Positions 1 to 10,038 of a stretch of DNA of 64,000 nt are shown here, piece by piece. The stretch spans positions 99,378 through 163,377 of the forward strand of contig JAOSJK010000001.1 of NCBI GenBank assembly GCA_027494135.1, in the 5' to 3' direction. Both the position numbers and the translations under genes were made by a program. The notes beneath the pieces were generated by a model. The model worked only from the letters and a program-made list of their open reading frames with translations. It had not been told where the DNA came from and did no database searches. Position 1 is the first letter of the stretch. Each line of letters starts with the position of its first letter. The DNA is from Acidimicrobiia bacterium. Its GTDB lineage: Bacteria; Actinomycetota; Acidimicrobiia; IMCC26256; PALSA-610.

Positions 1-909
1 CGCCAGCAGGAGCGACCCGCCCAAGAAGCCCAGCTCCTCGCCGACGACGGTGAAGATGAAGTCGGTGTGCTGCTCGGGCACGTACGAGAGCTTGGTCTGC
101 GTGCCCTCGAAGAGGCCCGCACCCGTGAGCCCACCGGCTCCGATGGCGGTCTTCGACTGGGCGAGGTTGTACTCGGCGTCCGACGCCGTCCGGGTGTCGA
201 CCGTCGACTGGTCGAGGAACGACGTCAACCGGTCGATCTGGTAGTCCGCGAAGACGTCGGAGCTCACCGCGCCACCCACGAGAGTGACGGCGAGGAGCAC
301 CATCACGGCGAGGTGCCGCCCGCGCGCACCCGCGACGACCAGCACCGTGCCCACGCAGATCATCAGCACGATGGCCGTCCCGAGATCGGGTTGGCGCAGG
401 ACCAGCACGATCGGCAGCCCCGCGAGTCCGATCGCGATCGCGAACCGCCAGACGTCGAGATCTCCGCGGTGCGAGTGGCAGTAGCCGGCCAGCGCGACGA
501 CGAGCACCACCTTGGCAAGCTCGGAGGGCTGGAACTGCAGGGGTCCGATCTGGAACCAGGCCTGCGTGCCCTTGCGCGTCGCCCCCAGGGCTAGGACACC
601 TACGAGCATCGGCAGCACGGCTACGTAGAGCAGCGGGAACATGTCGCGGAGCCGGCGGTAGTCGACGAGCATCACCGCCAACATGGCGGCGATGCCGATG
701 ACCACCGCTGCTCCCTGTCGCTGCACGTAGTACAGCTCGCTGAGCCCCTGCCCGGCGAGGCGCGTGCGCGTCGACGAGTAGACCATGAGCAGCCCGAGTG
801 CCGAGATGCCCACCGGCAGCGCCAGCAGGCCCCAGTCGACGTGGCGCAGAGGGGCCGTCGCGGAGGCCGGGGGCCTGGCCGCTGCCGATGGCAGTGCGAC
901 GCCGACCAT
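1..909 (-). CDS. rodA: RodA/FtsW-type peptidoglycan glycosyltransferase (3' end outside window)
   Basis: RodA is the SEDS-family polymerase that, with its partner PBP2, makes lateral-wall peptidoglycan from lipid II in the membrane. About 303 residues are visible with no frame break; the C-terminus lies beyond the left edge. Several hydrophobic segments are followed by the family signature GAGGLTGAGLFEGTQTK and then YVPEQHTDFIFTVVGEELGF. The ATG at 909 overlaps the TGA of mrdA by one base, so the two are translationally coupled. RodA rather than FtsW is inferred from its place directly after mrdA in an mre cluster. Confidence 0.95.
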   Translation of the reverse strand, partial: MVGVALPSAAARPPASATAPLRHVDWGLLALPVGISALGLLMVYSSTRTRLAGQGLSELYYVQRQGAAVVIGIAAMLAVMLVDYRRLRDMFPLLYVAVLPMLVGVLALGATRKGTQAWFQIGPLQFQPSELAKVVLVVALAGYCHSHRGDLDVWRFAIAIGLAGLPIVLVLRQPDLGTAIVLMICVGTVLVVAGARGRHLAVMVLLAVTLVGGAVSSDVFADYQIDRLTSFLDQSTVDTRTASDAEYNLAQSKTAIGAGGLTGAGLFEGTQTKLSYVPEQHTDFIFTVVGEELGFLGGSLLLA

Positions 910-2867
910 CAGTCGCTCGCCTCGCCGTGCGGCACCACGACGGGACTGATCGGCAGGTCGTAGAGCGCCTCGATGACGCGCCGCACGATCGGAGCCGCGA
1001 CGCGCGACCCGAACCCAGCCTCCTGGACCACGGCGACCGCGACGTACTTCGGCGCATTCGCGGGGAAGACCGCAGCGAAGAGCGAGGTGTCGCCCTTCGT
1101 GTCGTCCGACGTGCCGATCTGGGCCGTGCCGGTCTTGCCGGCTATCGGGATCAGGCCGAGCGGGAAGCCCGCGAACGCGCCGTACGCCGTACCGCTCGGA
1201 TCCGCCACCGCGCCGACCATCCCGTCGATGATCGCCTGGCGGCGGTACGGGTCCATCGCGACTCGACGGATCCGCTTCGAACGGGTCCGGCGCACCGTGT
1301 CACCGTCGGAGTCGCGCACCTCAACCGACAGCCGTGGCTCCCGCAGGACCCCTCCGTTCGCGAGCGCCGCGTAGGCATTGGCCAGCTGGAGCGGCGTCAC
1401 CAGCACGTCGCCCTGCCCAACCGACATGTTGATCTGATCTCCCGGGTACCAGATCTCGTTCTCGCTGATCTTCTGCGGGTCGTCGTACAGCACCCGCGCG
1501 AAGTCGTGCTTCCACTCGGGATCGGGGATCCGGCCCTCCGCCTCTACCAGCTCGAACCCGCTCGGAGCCCCGAACCCGAGCTGCCCGGCGACGGTCTGCA
1601 TCGCGAGCCCCCGCGCCTCGTCCTCGAACCTCCACGTCCTCCAGAACTGCCTGCCCAGCTCGAAGAAGTAGGCGTCGCTCGACACGGTGAGGGCGCGGCG
1701 CAGATCGACACTCCCGTACGCGCGCCCACCGGCGTTGTTGTAGGTCGTCTCCTCGACGGTTATCGATCCGGTGTCGTTGAACCAGTCGTCGGGTCCGCGG
1801 TACCCGTACTCCATCGCGGTCAGGGCTGTCACGAGCTTGAACGTCGATCCCGGCGCGTAGGTCCCCTGCGTCACCCGGTTCAGGAGCGGCTGGAAGAGCG
1901 ACTCGTCCTCGGTCAGCTCCTGATACCGCGCCTCGGAGATGCCGCCGATGAACTCGGCCGGATCGTAGGTGGGGAACGAGGCCATGGCGACGACGCCGCC
2001 GGTGTCGACGTCGATCACGACCACGGCCCCGGCGGGTGCGGCGAAGGTGGCGAAGCCGGCCTCGTAATCGGTGTTCTGGACCTCGCGCGCCTGGAGGATC
2101 GCCGAGACCAGCGACTCCTCGGCGACCCTCTGAACCTGCTCGTCTATGGTGAGCACCACGTCGTGCCCGGGCTCTCCGGGCGCCTTCTCCAACGGGTCCC
2201 CGACGACGTTCCCCGCCGGGTCGACCTCGACCGTGACGCTCTGCGGCACTCCGCGCAGGTCGGCTTCGTAGGCAGCCTCGACGCCGGCCCGACCGATCGT
2301 GTCGCCGAGCACGTAGTCGTCGCCCTTGTGCTCCGCCATCTCGTCTTCGTTGATCTCGCCGACGTAGCCGAGTACGTGCGCGGCGAGCGTCGAGTGGGGG
2401 TAGTGGCGCAGGTTGAGGGGCACCACGCTCACACCCGGGTAGCTCTCCCCCTGCTCCTGCAACACCACGCGCGCTCGGTCGGGCACCTCGGCCTCGACGG
2501 CCAGCACCGCCGGCGCGAGGCGCGACCCTCTGGGATCGTCATAGCGCTCACGGAGGATGTCCACGTCGATCGCCAGCAGCTCGGAGAGGCTGCCGATCAC
2601 TCCGTCGAGGCTCTCTTCGTCGAGGTCGCGCGAGACGGTCACGGCCCACGCGATCCGGTTCTCCACGAGCACCTCGCCGTTGCGGTCGAGGATGCGGCCG
2701 CGCGGGGTCTCGGTCTGGACGACCCGGACGCTGTTCTCCCTCGCCGCCTCCACGTAGACCGTGCCGGAGCCGACCTGCAGGAACCAGAGTCGCCCTACGA
2801 GGGTGCTGAAGAGCGCAACGACGACGACGCCCACGATGCTCACCCTGATGCGGCTCGTATCGGTCAT
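909..2867 (-). CDS. mrdA: Penicillin-binding protein 2, class B transpeptidase
   Basis: This is the monofunctional transpeptidase partner of RodA in the elongasome. An N-terminal membrane anchor (about residues 8-28 from the chosen start) is followed by a dimerisation domain and the penicillin-binding domain. The active-site serine is in APGSTFKL (SxxK), a variant second motif SSDAYFF occupies the SxN position, and KTGTA is the third motif. An open frame extends upstream to 2945, but the ATG at 2867 (MTDTSRIRVSIVG) places the anchor correctly at the N-terminus. It ends in a one-base overlap with rodA. About 100 bases separate it from mreD, longer than other gaps in the cluster. Confidence 0.95.
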   Translation of the reverse strand: MTDTSRIRVSIVGVVVVALFSTLVGRLWFLQVGSGTVYVEAARENSVRVVQTETPRGRILDRNGEVLVENRIAWAVTVSRDLDEESLDGVIGSLSELLAIDVDILRERYDDPRGSRLAPAVLAVEAEVPDRARVVLQEQGESYPGVSVVPLNLRHYPHSTLAAHVLGYVGEINEDEMAEHKGDDYVLGDTIGRAGVEAAYEADLRGVPQSVTVEVDPAGNVVGDPLEKAPGEPGHDVVLTIDEQVQRVAEESLVSAILQAREVQNTDYEAGFATFAAPAGAVVVIDVDTGGVVAMASFPTYDPAEFIGGISEARYQELTEDESLFQPLLNRVTQGTYAPGSTFKLVTALTAMEYGYRGPDDWFNDTGSITVEETTYNNAGGRAYGSVDLRRALTVSSDAYFFELGRQFWRTWRFEDEARGLAMQTVAGQLGFGAPSGFELVEAEGRIPDPEWKHDFARVLYDDPQKISENEIWYPGDQINMSVGQGDVLVTPLQLANAYAALANGGVLREPRLSVEVRDSDGDTVRRTRSKRIRRVAMDPYRRQAIIDGMVGAVADPSGTAYGAFAGFPLGLIPIAGKTGTAQIGTSDDTKGDTSLFAAVFPANAPKYVAVAVVQEAGFGSRVAAPIVRRVIEALYDLPISPVVVPHGEASD

Positions 2868-2969
2868 TCTGCTCCGGGCGCGTGCGCGCCCCGAATCGGC
2901 GCGGCGGAGCCACCATCCTTGCCGAGCCGGGGGCAGGTCGCACACCGGCTTGCCCTGCGGCGCCGCGGC

Positions 2970-3482
2970 CTACCTGACGCGCCAGGCGGCCGCAGGCTCA
3001 CGCTCCTCTCGCAGGAGACGCCCCACGGCGAGAAAGACCAGAGGGGCCAGCAGGGCGTCGTAGAGGGTCGCTCGCAGGATCACGTCGAGGGTCCTCCAGG
3101 AGGCGAGCACCTCCGAGCCGGTAACGACCCCACCCGCGGCAAAGACGAGTCCACCCCCGAGCCCCGCAGCGGCGCCCAGGAGGGGCGCGACCCACCGCGG
3201 CGACCTCAGGAGGCCGGTCTGCAGGACGCCGAGCGCGTAGCCCGTGAGGGCACAGGAGATCGCCGTTAGACCCAGGGGGGTCTCCAGGAAGAGGTCGGTG
3301 CCGAGGCCGGCGACGAAGCCGATCACGGCGGCGGTGTCGGGGCCTTCCATGTAGGCCACCGCGGCGGCCACCAGTAGGGCGAGGTCGGGCACCGTTCCGA
3401 AGACCCGCAGGCCGGGGAAGACCCCGCCCTGGAGCACGATCGTCGCCGAGACGAGAAGCGCGAGTCGCGTGCCGCGCCCCAC
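2970..3482 (-). CDS. mreD: Rod shape-determining protein MreD
   Basis: A 170-residue polytopic membrane protein with about five or six hydrophobic stretches, as expected for MreD, a membrane component of the elongasome that works with MreC. It starts with GTG at 3482, one base after the mreC stop. Assignment rests on size, hydrophobicity and position between mreC and mrdA, since MreD sequences are poorly conserved. The segment GFVAGLGTDLFLETPLGLTA resembles the conserved MreD core. The basic tail REEREPAAAWRVR is probably cytoplasmic. Confidence 0.9.
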   Translation of the reverse strand: MGRGTRLALLVSATIVLQGGVFPGLRVFGTVPDLALLVAAAVAYMEGPDTAAVIGFVAGLGTDLFLETPLGLTAISCALTGYALGVLQTGLLRSPRWVAPLLGAAAGLGGGLVFAAGGVVTGSEVLASWRTLDVILRATLYDALLAPLVFLAVGRLLREEREPAAAWRVR

Positions 3483-3483
3483 C

Positions 3484-4504
3484 TCAACCGCCTTCCGGAG
3501 CAGCCGCCGACGGTGTCCACCGCAGGACGCGCACGATCTCGAGTCGCGAGAAGTCGACGAACGGCCTCAAGATCACCCGGTGCAGCGTCGTCCCCGGGTT
3601 CGGACTCGACCGTGACGACCTCGCCCACCAGGAACCCCGGCGGGAAGACACTGCCCTCGAGCCCCGACGTGACCGCGTCGTCACCGACGACCACGTCGAA
3701 GCCCTCGTCTGCGATCACGGCGGTCGTCATCGTGGTCGTCGTGGCCGCCGGATCCGCCTCGGCAGCGGTTGTGGCGGTCGAGTCCGTCTCGAGGGGCACC
3801 GGGTTGCTGGTCGTGGTCGTGCTGATCGTGGTCGTGCTGGTCGCAGCGGGCGGCGGGGGTTCCCTTGATCGGTTCGACCAGATCGAGCACCAGAGTCGAC
3901 CGGCCGGCTCGACCGTGGGCCTGGCCCGTGAGGCGCGGTCGCACCATGCGGACGCTCACGCCCGAGCGCGAGTCCGTCAGGAGGAGCACCTTCGCGCCAC
4001 TCGACCAGACCTCGATGACGCGCCCGACGAGCCCCTCGGCGGCGACGACCGGCATCCCTCGCCGACACCGGCATCACTGCCCTTGTCGATGATGATCGTC
4101 GACTCGTAGTTCCCCGCGGGGCCGAGCACCACGTTCGCCGCAACCGCCTCGGAGTCCTCCGGGATCTCCAGCTCCAGGAGCTCCTTGTAGCGGCGGTTCT
4201 CCTGCAGCGCGGCGTCGCCACGGCGCGCCCTCGACTCCGCATCGGCCAGCTCCGCGCGCAGGCGGTCGTTGTCGCGCTTGAGGGAACCGGCCGAAGTCAC
4301 GCCCTCGAACCAGTCGCCCACCGGGTCCGTCACGGCGTTCACGGCCTTCGCCACCGGCGAGACGACCTCGTGCGCGGCCCGGCCCACGGCCCCCAGCGGC
4401 CCGGAGTCACCACTGCGCTTGTCGAGCGTGATGAGTGTGATCGCGGTCAGGAGCAGCAGCACCAGCACGTAGCGGCGCCTGCCCCCGCGGCGATAGACGA
4501 CCAT
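3484..4504 (-). CDS. mreC: Rod shape-determining protein MreC (three frameshifts)
   Basis: MreC is the bitopic scaffold that links MreB to PBP2/RodA. An N-terminal transmembrane helix (YVLVLLLLTAITLITL) and a coiled coil (about residues 75-105) precede the beta domain. The product is split over three frames. A G is missing near 4055 (before MPVVAAEGLVGRVIEV), an extra C sits in the run at 3855-3859, and an extra G in the run at 3592-3595. Correcting these restores about 339 residues ending FVDFSRLEIVRVL. Between beta-domain segments lies a Thr-rich low-complexity insert, roughly 40 residues. Because mreC is needed for shape in rods, sequencing error is the likeliest cause of the breaks. Confidence 0.88.
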
Positions 4505-4528
4505 CCGCCCGGTCTACTACGACCGACG

Positions 4529-5566
4529 CTACGAGTGCTGAGAGGAGATGAGCACCTGCTTCAGCGCGTCGAACTCCTCCAGGCATTGACCCGAGCCGTT
4601 CACGACCGAGTAGAGGGGGTTGTCGGCGATGTGGATCGGCATCCCCGTCTCGGAGTGCAGCCGCTCCTCGAGGCCGTGCAGCAGCGCTCCGCCACCGGTC
4701 ACGACAATCCCCTTCCCCATGATGTCGGCAGCCAGCTCGGGCGGGGTCTTGTCGAGTGTGACCTTCACCGCGTCGCAGATCGCGGCGACCGGCTCCTCGA
4801 TCGCCTCACGTATCTCCATGGTCGACACGACGACGGTCTTCGGCAGACCGGTGACGAGGTCGCGCCCGCGGATCTCGGCGTAGAGCTCCTCCTCGAGGGG
4901 GTACGCGCTACCGAGCGCGATCTTGATCTCCTCGGACGTCCGCTCACCGAGCGCCAGCGAGTACTCCTTCTTGACATAGTGGACGATCGCCTCGTCGAGC
5001 TCGTCACCCGCGATGCGTATCGACTCGCTCGCCACGATCCCGCCGAGCGAGATGACCGCGACCTCGGTCGTACCGCCCCCGATGTCGACGATCATGTTTC
5101 CCGCGGGTTCGTGAACCGGAAGCCCCGCGCCGATGGCCGCAGCCATCGGCTCCTCGATGATGTACGCAGGCTTGCGGGCACCGGCGTACTCCGCCGCCTC
5201 CTGGACGGCCCGCTGCTCGACCCCGGTGATCCCCGACGGCACGCAGATGACCATCCGCGGCTTCGCCCACCGGCGCTGGTGCACGCGCTGGATGAAGTAC
5301 CTGAGCATCTTCTCGCAGACGTCGAAGTCGGCGATCACGCCGTCCTTGAGCGGCCGGATCGCCTGTATGTGCCCCGGAGTGCGACCGATCATCCGCTTCG
5401 CCTCGGTGCCGACCGCCAGCGGGCGGCCGTCGCGCGCGTTGACGGCGACCACGGAGGGCTCGTCGAGCACGACGCCGCGACCGCGCACGTAGACAAGGGT
5501 GTTCGCCGTTCCCAGATCGACCGCCATGTCGCGGCCCATCACGGACGAGTACCAGGGTTCGCTCAC
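4529..5566 (-). CDS. mreB: Rod shape-determining protein MreB
   Basis: MreB is the bacterial actin homologue that positions the elongasome under the membrane. The nucleotide-binding motifs are intact: [10 protein letters not shown] (phosphate 1), [13 protein letters not shown] (phosphate 2) and [11 protein letters not shown] (adenosine). The open frame runs upstream to 5872, but the GTG at 5566 is preceded by a perfect Shine-Dalgarno AAGGAGG at 5573-5579, six bases upstream. The resulting protein of 345 residues matches the family length. It is the first gene of the mreB-mreC-mreD-mrdA-rodA transcription unit. Confidence 0.97.
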   Translation of the reverse strand: MSEPWYSSVMGRDMAVDLGTANTLVYVRGRGVVLDEPSVVAVNARDGRPLAVGTEAKRMIGRTPGHIQAIRPLKDGVIADFDVCEKMLRYFIQRVHQRRWAKPRMVICVPSGITGVEQRAVQEAAEYAGARKPAYIIEEPMAAAIGAGLPVHEPAGNMIVDIGGGTTEVAVISLGGIVASESIRIAGDELDEAIVHYVKKEYSLALGERTSEEIKIALGSAYPLEEELYAEIRGRDLVTGLPKTVVVSTMEIREAIEEPVAAICDAVKVTLDKTPPELAADIMGKGIVVTGGGALLHGLEERLHSETGMPIHIADNPLYSVVNGSGQCLEEFDALKQVLISSQHS

Positions 5567-5729
5567 CGCGTGCCTCCTTGGAGGCGAGCCGAGTCGTACA
5601 AGGCTACGGTCACGGCCGCCATCGCGCCACCTTGGGCGCGGAGAGCCGGTCATGCCGCGTCCCTGGGCGACGCGGACACGTATTCGCCATTCACGATGGG
5701 TGACCGCTCCGCCGCGCCACGGGCGCGGC

Positions 5730-6143
5730 TCAAGCGAACCCGGGGAAGAAAAGTGCGATCTCGCGCGCCGCCGACTCCGGGCTGTCGCTCCCGTGGACGA
5801 GGTTCTCGCCCATCTCGATGGCCAGGTCGCCGCGGATGGTGCCAGGGGCGGCATCCCTCGGGTTCGTGGCACCCATCAGCGTCCTGACGACCTTCCAGGC
5901 CTCGGTTCCCTCGACGACCATGGCGACGAGCGGCCCGCGCGTGATGAACTCGACCAGCTCCCCGAAGAAGGGCTTGCCGTCGTGCTCTGCGTAGTGGCGC
6001 TTCGCCGTGTCGGAGTCGAGGTGCCGCAGTTCCAGCGCGACGATGCGGAGCTGCTTGCGCTCCAACCTCCCGACGATCTCACCGACGAGGCGGCGCTCGA
6101 CGGCGTCGGGCTTGCAGAGCACGAGGGTCCTGTTGTCGCTCAT
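5730..6143 (-). CDS. ndk: Nucleoside diphosphate kinase
   Basis: Ndk transfers the gamma phosphate from ATP to nucleoside diphosphates via a phosphohistidine, balancing NTP and dNTP pools in the cytoplasm. The 137-residue protein has the typical start [19 protein letters not shown] and the active-site histidine in [12 protein letters not shown]. Length and motifs are standard. It is separated from mreB by about 160 bases and is read in the same direction. Confidence 0.98.
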   Translation of the reverse strand: MSDNRTLVLCKPDAVERRLVGEIVGRLERKQLRIVALELRHLDSDTAKRHYAEHDGKPFFGELVEFITRGPLVAMVVEGTEAWKVVRTLMGATNPRDAAPGTIRGDLAIEMGENLVHGSDSPESAAREIALFFPGFA

Positions 6144-6192
6144 GGGCGGTTCAGGCTACTCGGGTAGCCTTCCGACCCCCGAAACCGAGCCC

Positions 6193-6588
6193 TCAGTCGT
6201 AGTAGTCCTCGTCGGGGCGTTCATCCTCGGGATCCGGCACGGCGATTATGAGGACGTGCAGCTCCCTGCCCTCTTCGGGAATTGCATCGTGCCTGGTCCC
6301 TGGTGGGATCACGACGAGATCACCCTTGGCGATCGCCACGCGATCGTCGTCGAGCTCGATGTGCCCCTCGCCGTCGACCACGAAGTAGTACTCGGTGGTC
6401 CGGCGGTGCGAGTGCCTGCGCGCGTCTCGGATCCTCAGGTAGTGGAACCAGAGCGGTTCGCCCGGCACCGAGAGCGTGAGGTCGCGTCGGAAACCGCACG
6501 TAGACCGGAACTCGGTCTGGTCGGCGAGGTGCCGCACGCTCGCGCTCGCGCCGGCGGCTATGACCTCGACGCTCTCCGCCCTGGGCAT
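6193..6588 (-). CDS. Cupin-domain protein
   Basis: A 131-residue single-domain cupin. Motif 1 appears as RRHSHRRTTEYYFVVDGEG and motif 2 as KGDLVVIPPGTRHDAI, giving metal-binding His and Glu positions. The acidic tail (DPEDERPDEDYYD) is unusual. Its ATG overlaps the stop of the DUF6807 gene by one base, so it is the last gene of the operon with the Gfo/Idh/MocA oxidoreductase. The partners suggest carbohydrate or polyol metabolism, perhaps as an isomerase or accessory binding protein, but no substrate can be read from the sequence. Confidence 0.85.
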   Translation of the reverse strand: MPRAESVEVIAAGASASVRHLADQTEFRSTCGFRRDLTLSVPGEPLWFHYLRIRDARRHSHRRTTEYYFVVDGEGHIELDDDRVAIAKGDLVVIPPGTRHDAIPEEGRELHVLIIAVPDPEDERPDEDYYD

Positions 6589-7499
6589 CAGGCCTCCTCT
6601 CCGACTACTGCGCTCTCCTCTATGTAGCGCGCGTACTGACCGGCGACGTCGGCCTCCGCCGCGCCACCTTCGTGAACGAGGATCCGGTGACGGAGCCGCA
6701 TGCTCTCCCCCGCGGCCAGGCTTCCGCCTCCCAGGAAATGGTGACCGGGGAACGGCGAGAGCGGTCCGTAGTCGCGTGCGAACCAGGTAGCCGGGTGGGG
6801 GTTCGCCGGATGGTCGAAGACCGCGATGCCCTCCGTGTAGGCCTTGTGCCACACGCCGCGACGATCCCCACAGCGATCGATCCAACCGGCCGGCTTCCCG
6901 AAGCACTCCTGCTCGCCGGAGCCTCCCTCTGAGTTCACCATCGTCCCACCACCGTTCGTGGTGAGCACCTCTGCGACGCGCAGGCCCGGCATCACCGACT
7001 CCTTGGTGTCGCCGAACTTCAGGTCGATGCGCGCGCTGTAGGTGCTGTCGAGATCGACCGTGTACCAGTGCTCATCCGCGTAGTGGGCCAGGAGTATGCG
7101 CCGCTCATCGATGAGCGTCACGCCGTCGGGATCGCGCCATTCGAGCGTCTCGTCGAATCCGAACCACGGGTCGTCGTCGACGATCTCGTCGAAGGCGACG
7201 TGCTCGACCCGCCCGTGATCCATGTCTTCGCGTTCGAGCTCCAAGTAGAAGTCGACGCCGTTGACGTCGCCGTGCCCCCACCAGAGCCCGAGGTGATGGG
7301 CATGGTCCGGTGGGGCGCACTCCAGCATGTTGCGCCCCGACGGTCCGACGAGCGTCGAGAGGTACGGGCGCCGTGTCGCTCCGCGGACGTGGTACGCGAG
7401 CGTCACGCAGTCGGGTGAGAAGTCTGTGCCGCGGAGCATGAACCTGTGGTCGTCTACCAGGACCTCGGGCCCCGTGTTGGCCTGTTCGGATGCGATCAT
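6588..7499 (-). CDS. DUF6807 (PmoA-like) family protein
   Basis: A 303-residue protein of the family sometimes labelled PmoA-like, found beside Gfo/Idh/MocA oxidoreductases and sugar-catabolic genes. Conserved-looking segments include APPDHAHHLGLWWGHGDVNG near residue 63 and AVFDHPANPHPATWFARDYG near residue 227. There is no signal peptide and no membrane segment, so it is not a methane mono-oxygenase subunit. It overlaps the upstream oxidoreductase by four bases (ATGA) and the downstream cupin by one. The biochemical role is unknown; context suggests handling of a sugar or cyclic polyol derivative. Confidence 0.8.
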   Translation of the reverse strand: MIASEQANTGPEVLVDDHRFMLRGTDFSPDCVTLAYHVRGATRRPYLSTLVGPSGRNMLECAPPDHAHHLGLWWGHGDVNGVDFYLELEREDMDHGRVEHVAFDEIVDDDPWFGFDETLEWRDPDGVTLIDERRILLAHYADEHWYTVDLDSTYSARIDLKFGDTKESVMPGLRVAEVLTTNGGGTMVNSEGGSGEQECFGKPAGWIDRCGDRRGVWHKAYTEGIAVFDHPANPHPATWFARDYGPLSPFPGHHFLGGGSLAAGESMRLRHRILVHEGGAAEADVAGQYARYIEESAVVGEEA

Positions 7500-8628
7500 G
7501 GACGCGCTCCCATCTCGGAGATTGCAGTTGTGCCGTCACAGAGCTGCCGGTAGACGGCTGCGTAGCGGCCGGCGGCCTTGGCGACCTGAACCGGCTCGCC
7601 GCGCACGGCTGAGAGGTAGGCGGCGTTCGCGAACTCGATGACGCGGGTCGCCTCGGTCGCATCGCACGAGGACGGTCGTCCCTCGAGTGCGGCCGACGCG
7701 AAGTCGCGGTGCGAGTCGAGGATCATGTCGAACCACTCGGACGGAGTCCTCAGCACGTCGATCGGCGCCCACTCGACGTCGAGCTCGGGGAACTCCTCTT
7801 TGCTGGAGTCGCTCAGGACCTGCGCCGGCGTCTCGAGGCGCGCCCGCCGGAGCTCGTAGCCCTCCGCGGCGATCGACCCGAGCTCGCCGTGCCACTCTAT
7901 GCGATCTGCGCCCACAGGGTCGTTCAGCGATGCAACGACCACGCCGCGCGCTCCGGAGTCCCACTCGCAGAGAATGATGATCTCGTCCTCCACTTCCGCA
8001 ACGTGGCGTGCGCGGAACGCGCGGGCGGTCACCCGCGCCGGCGAGCCCATCACCGCCAGATACGCGTCCACCTGGTGACACGCCTGGCTCAGCAGCACTC
8101 CACCGCCCGACATCTTCCAGGTGGATCTCCAGGGACTCGCCTCGAAGTAGCGCTGCGCGCGGAACCAGGTCGTCGCCGTCACGTCGGCGCGGAAGACCTG
8201 TCCGATCTCCCCCGCCTCGATTCCCCGCCGCGCCTCTGCGTAGCCGCGGTGGTACCGGTACTGGTGGCCCACATGCAGCACACGTCCCATCGCCGCTGCC
8301 TCGCTGCCCAGCGCCCAGCCCTCCTCGGCCGTGGGAACGAAGGGCTTCTCGCAGTAGACGTGCAGACCGGCAGCGAGGGCACCCCGAATCAGCGACGCGT
8401 GAGTCCCGGGGGCGTGGCGATCACGACAGCGTCTACCGCGCCGGACGCGAAGAGGTCCTCGGCCCTCGGGAACGCGGCGACTCCGTGGTCGTCGGCGGCC
8501 TTGGTGAGGACCTCCTGGTCCAAGTCGCAGACGGCGGTGAGGGTCTCGTGGTCTACCGCGGGTACCGCGAAGAGGTGCGCCTGGCCGATCCCGTTCGCAC
8601 CGATGACGCCGACTCGCAGGTCTCCCAT
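7496..8628 (-). CDS. Gfo/Idh/MocA-family NAD(P)-dependent oxidoreductase (one frameshift)
   Basis: The N-terminal Rossmann fold begins MGDLRVGVIGANGIGQAH with a glycine-rich nucleotide-binding loop. After a break near 8405 the frame continues as LIRGALAAGLHVYCEKPF, which contains the EKP motif typical of this family, and then the C-terminal substrate domain. One missing base in the C/G run explains the break; corrected length is about 377 residues. The family oxidises or reduces sugars and inositols. It heads an operon with the DUF6807 and cupin genes (overlapping stops and starts). The actual substrate cannot be inferred. Confidence 0.88.
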
Positions 8629-8718
8629 GCCCAGCCCCTTCGAGACTCGCCGATCGCCATCAACCGGAGCGCGCGGACTGGCGAGCCTACGCCCCCGCAC
8701 GCTCCACGCACCCGTGGA

Positions 8719-10034
8719 TCAGTGCTTCACAAGGAACGAGCGTGCAGCACCCACCGCGTAGAGCGATCCGGCGACGACGATCTGGCCGTCGTCCATCGTC
8801 CCCAGCATCGCCGCGGCAATCCCGTCGGCGACGGAGTCGACGACCTCGATCCGGTCCTCGGGAACGCCGAGATCCGCCGCAGCGCTCGCGATCCTCTCCG
8901 GATCCAGCGCACGCGGGCTCGGTGGCCTGCAGCAGATGATCAACGTCGCGTCGCCTGCACCGAGCGCCGTGAGCATCTCGCGCGGATCCTTCTCGCGAAG
9001 CAGCCCGACGACGAGCGTGAGCGGCCTGGGTGCGAACTCCTCGTCGAGTGCCGCGCGCAGAGCCTCCGCGCCGGCGACGTTGTGCGCCCCGTCGAGGAGC
9101 ACCAGCGGGCTGCGACCGACCACTTCCAGCCTCCCGGGAGAGCTCACCGAGGCGAAGGCCTCGGCCACGACTCCGGGATCGAGTGGCCGTCCGATGAACG
9201 CCTCCGCCGCGGCGAGCGCCACGGCCGCGTTGTCTCCCTGGTGTGCCCCGTGCAGCGGCAGGAATACTCCCGGATACTGCGCGCCCGGCGTGTAGAGGTC
9301 GACGACGCGACCGCCGTGCGCCAGGGTGCCGCCGCGCACGCCGAAGTCGACCCCTCGCCTGACCACGGATGCTGCACCACGGTCGAGGAATAGCGCCGCG
9401 ACGTCGTCGTCCGTCTCGCCGAGAACCAATGCCGTGCCGGGCTTGATGATCCCCGCCTTCTCCGCCGCGATCTGATCGCGCGTCGGCCCCAGGTAGTCGA
9501 CGTGGTCGATGCTCACGTTCGTCACCACTGCGACGCGACCGTCCACGAGATTCGTCGCGTCCCAGGTGCCACCACCCCCACCTCCACCACTGCGGCTTCG
9601 ACTGCCTCGTCGGCGAACCACCTGAGTGCCGCCGCTGTCACCACCTCGAAGTACGACGGCCGGCCCTCCATCGCCTGCTCGGCCGTTCGCACCGATGCGA
9701 GGAGGTCGTCGAAGACGTCGTCGGCCACGGCCTCGCCGCAGAGCTCCATCCGCTCGTTCACGCGCTCGAGGTGCGGGCTCGTGTACGAACCCGTCTTCAG
9801 GCCGAGGGCATCCAGCAGCGCGGCACACATCCGCGTCGCCGAGGTCTTGCCGTTCGTGCCGGTTACGTGAACCGCCGCGAGCTCACGCTGAGGTGAGCCC
9901 AGGAGCGTGAGGAGGCTGTCGATGCGGTCGAGCGTCGGTGCCGATGACCGTCGATCCACGCTGGTCGGCACGCCGATACCGGTCTCGAGGTTGACGTGCG
10001 AGTCGAGCCAGGCGCGTGCATCGGGATCTTCCAC
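8719..10034 (-). CDS. folC: Folylpolyglutamate synthase / dihydrofolate synthase (one frameshift)
   Basis: FolC adds glutamate to dihydropteroate and to folates, using ATP. The P-loop VTGTNGKTSATRM near residue 56 and the Mur-ligase-type central domain are clear. The second half (VVTNVSIDHVDYLG, then LLDGAHNVAGAEALRAAL) is in another frame. One missing G near 9570, in VEVGVGGTWDATN, restores about 438 residues. It lies four bases after valS on the same strand, the usual actinobacterial valS-folC arrangement. A real null of folC is unlikely, so an assembly error is favoured. Confidence 0.93.
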
Positions 10035-10038
10035 CGTC

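Noticed and set aside
3484..4504. mreC as a true pseudogene
   Set aside because: Neighbouring mreB, mreD, mrdA and rodA are intact and many other genes in the window show the same homopolymer indels, so error is the simpler explanation.
798..5887. Long plus-strand open frames over the mre cluster
   Set aside because: They are GC-rich shadows opposite the real minus-strand genes with no domain content.
6588..7499. A particulate methane mono-oxygenase subunit (from the PmoA-like name)
   Set aside because: The protein is soluble with no membrane helices and sits with sugar-oxidoreductase genes.
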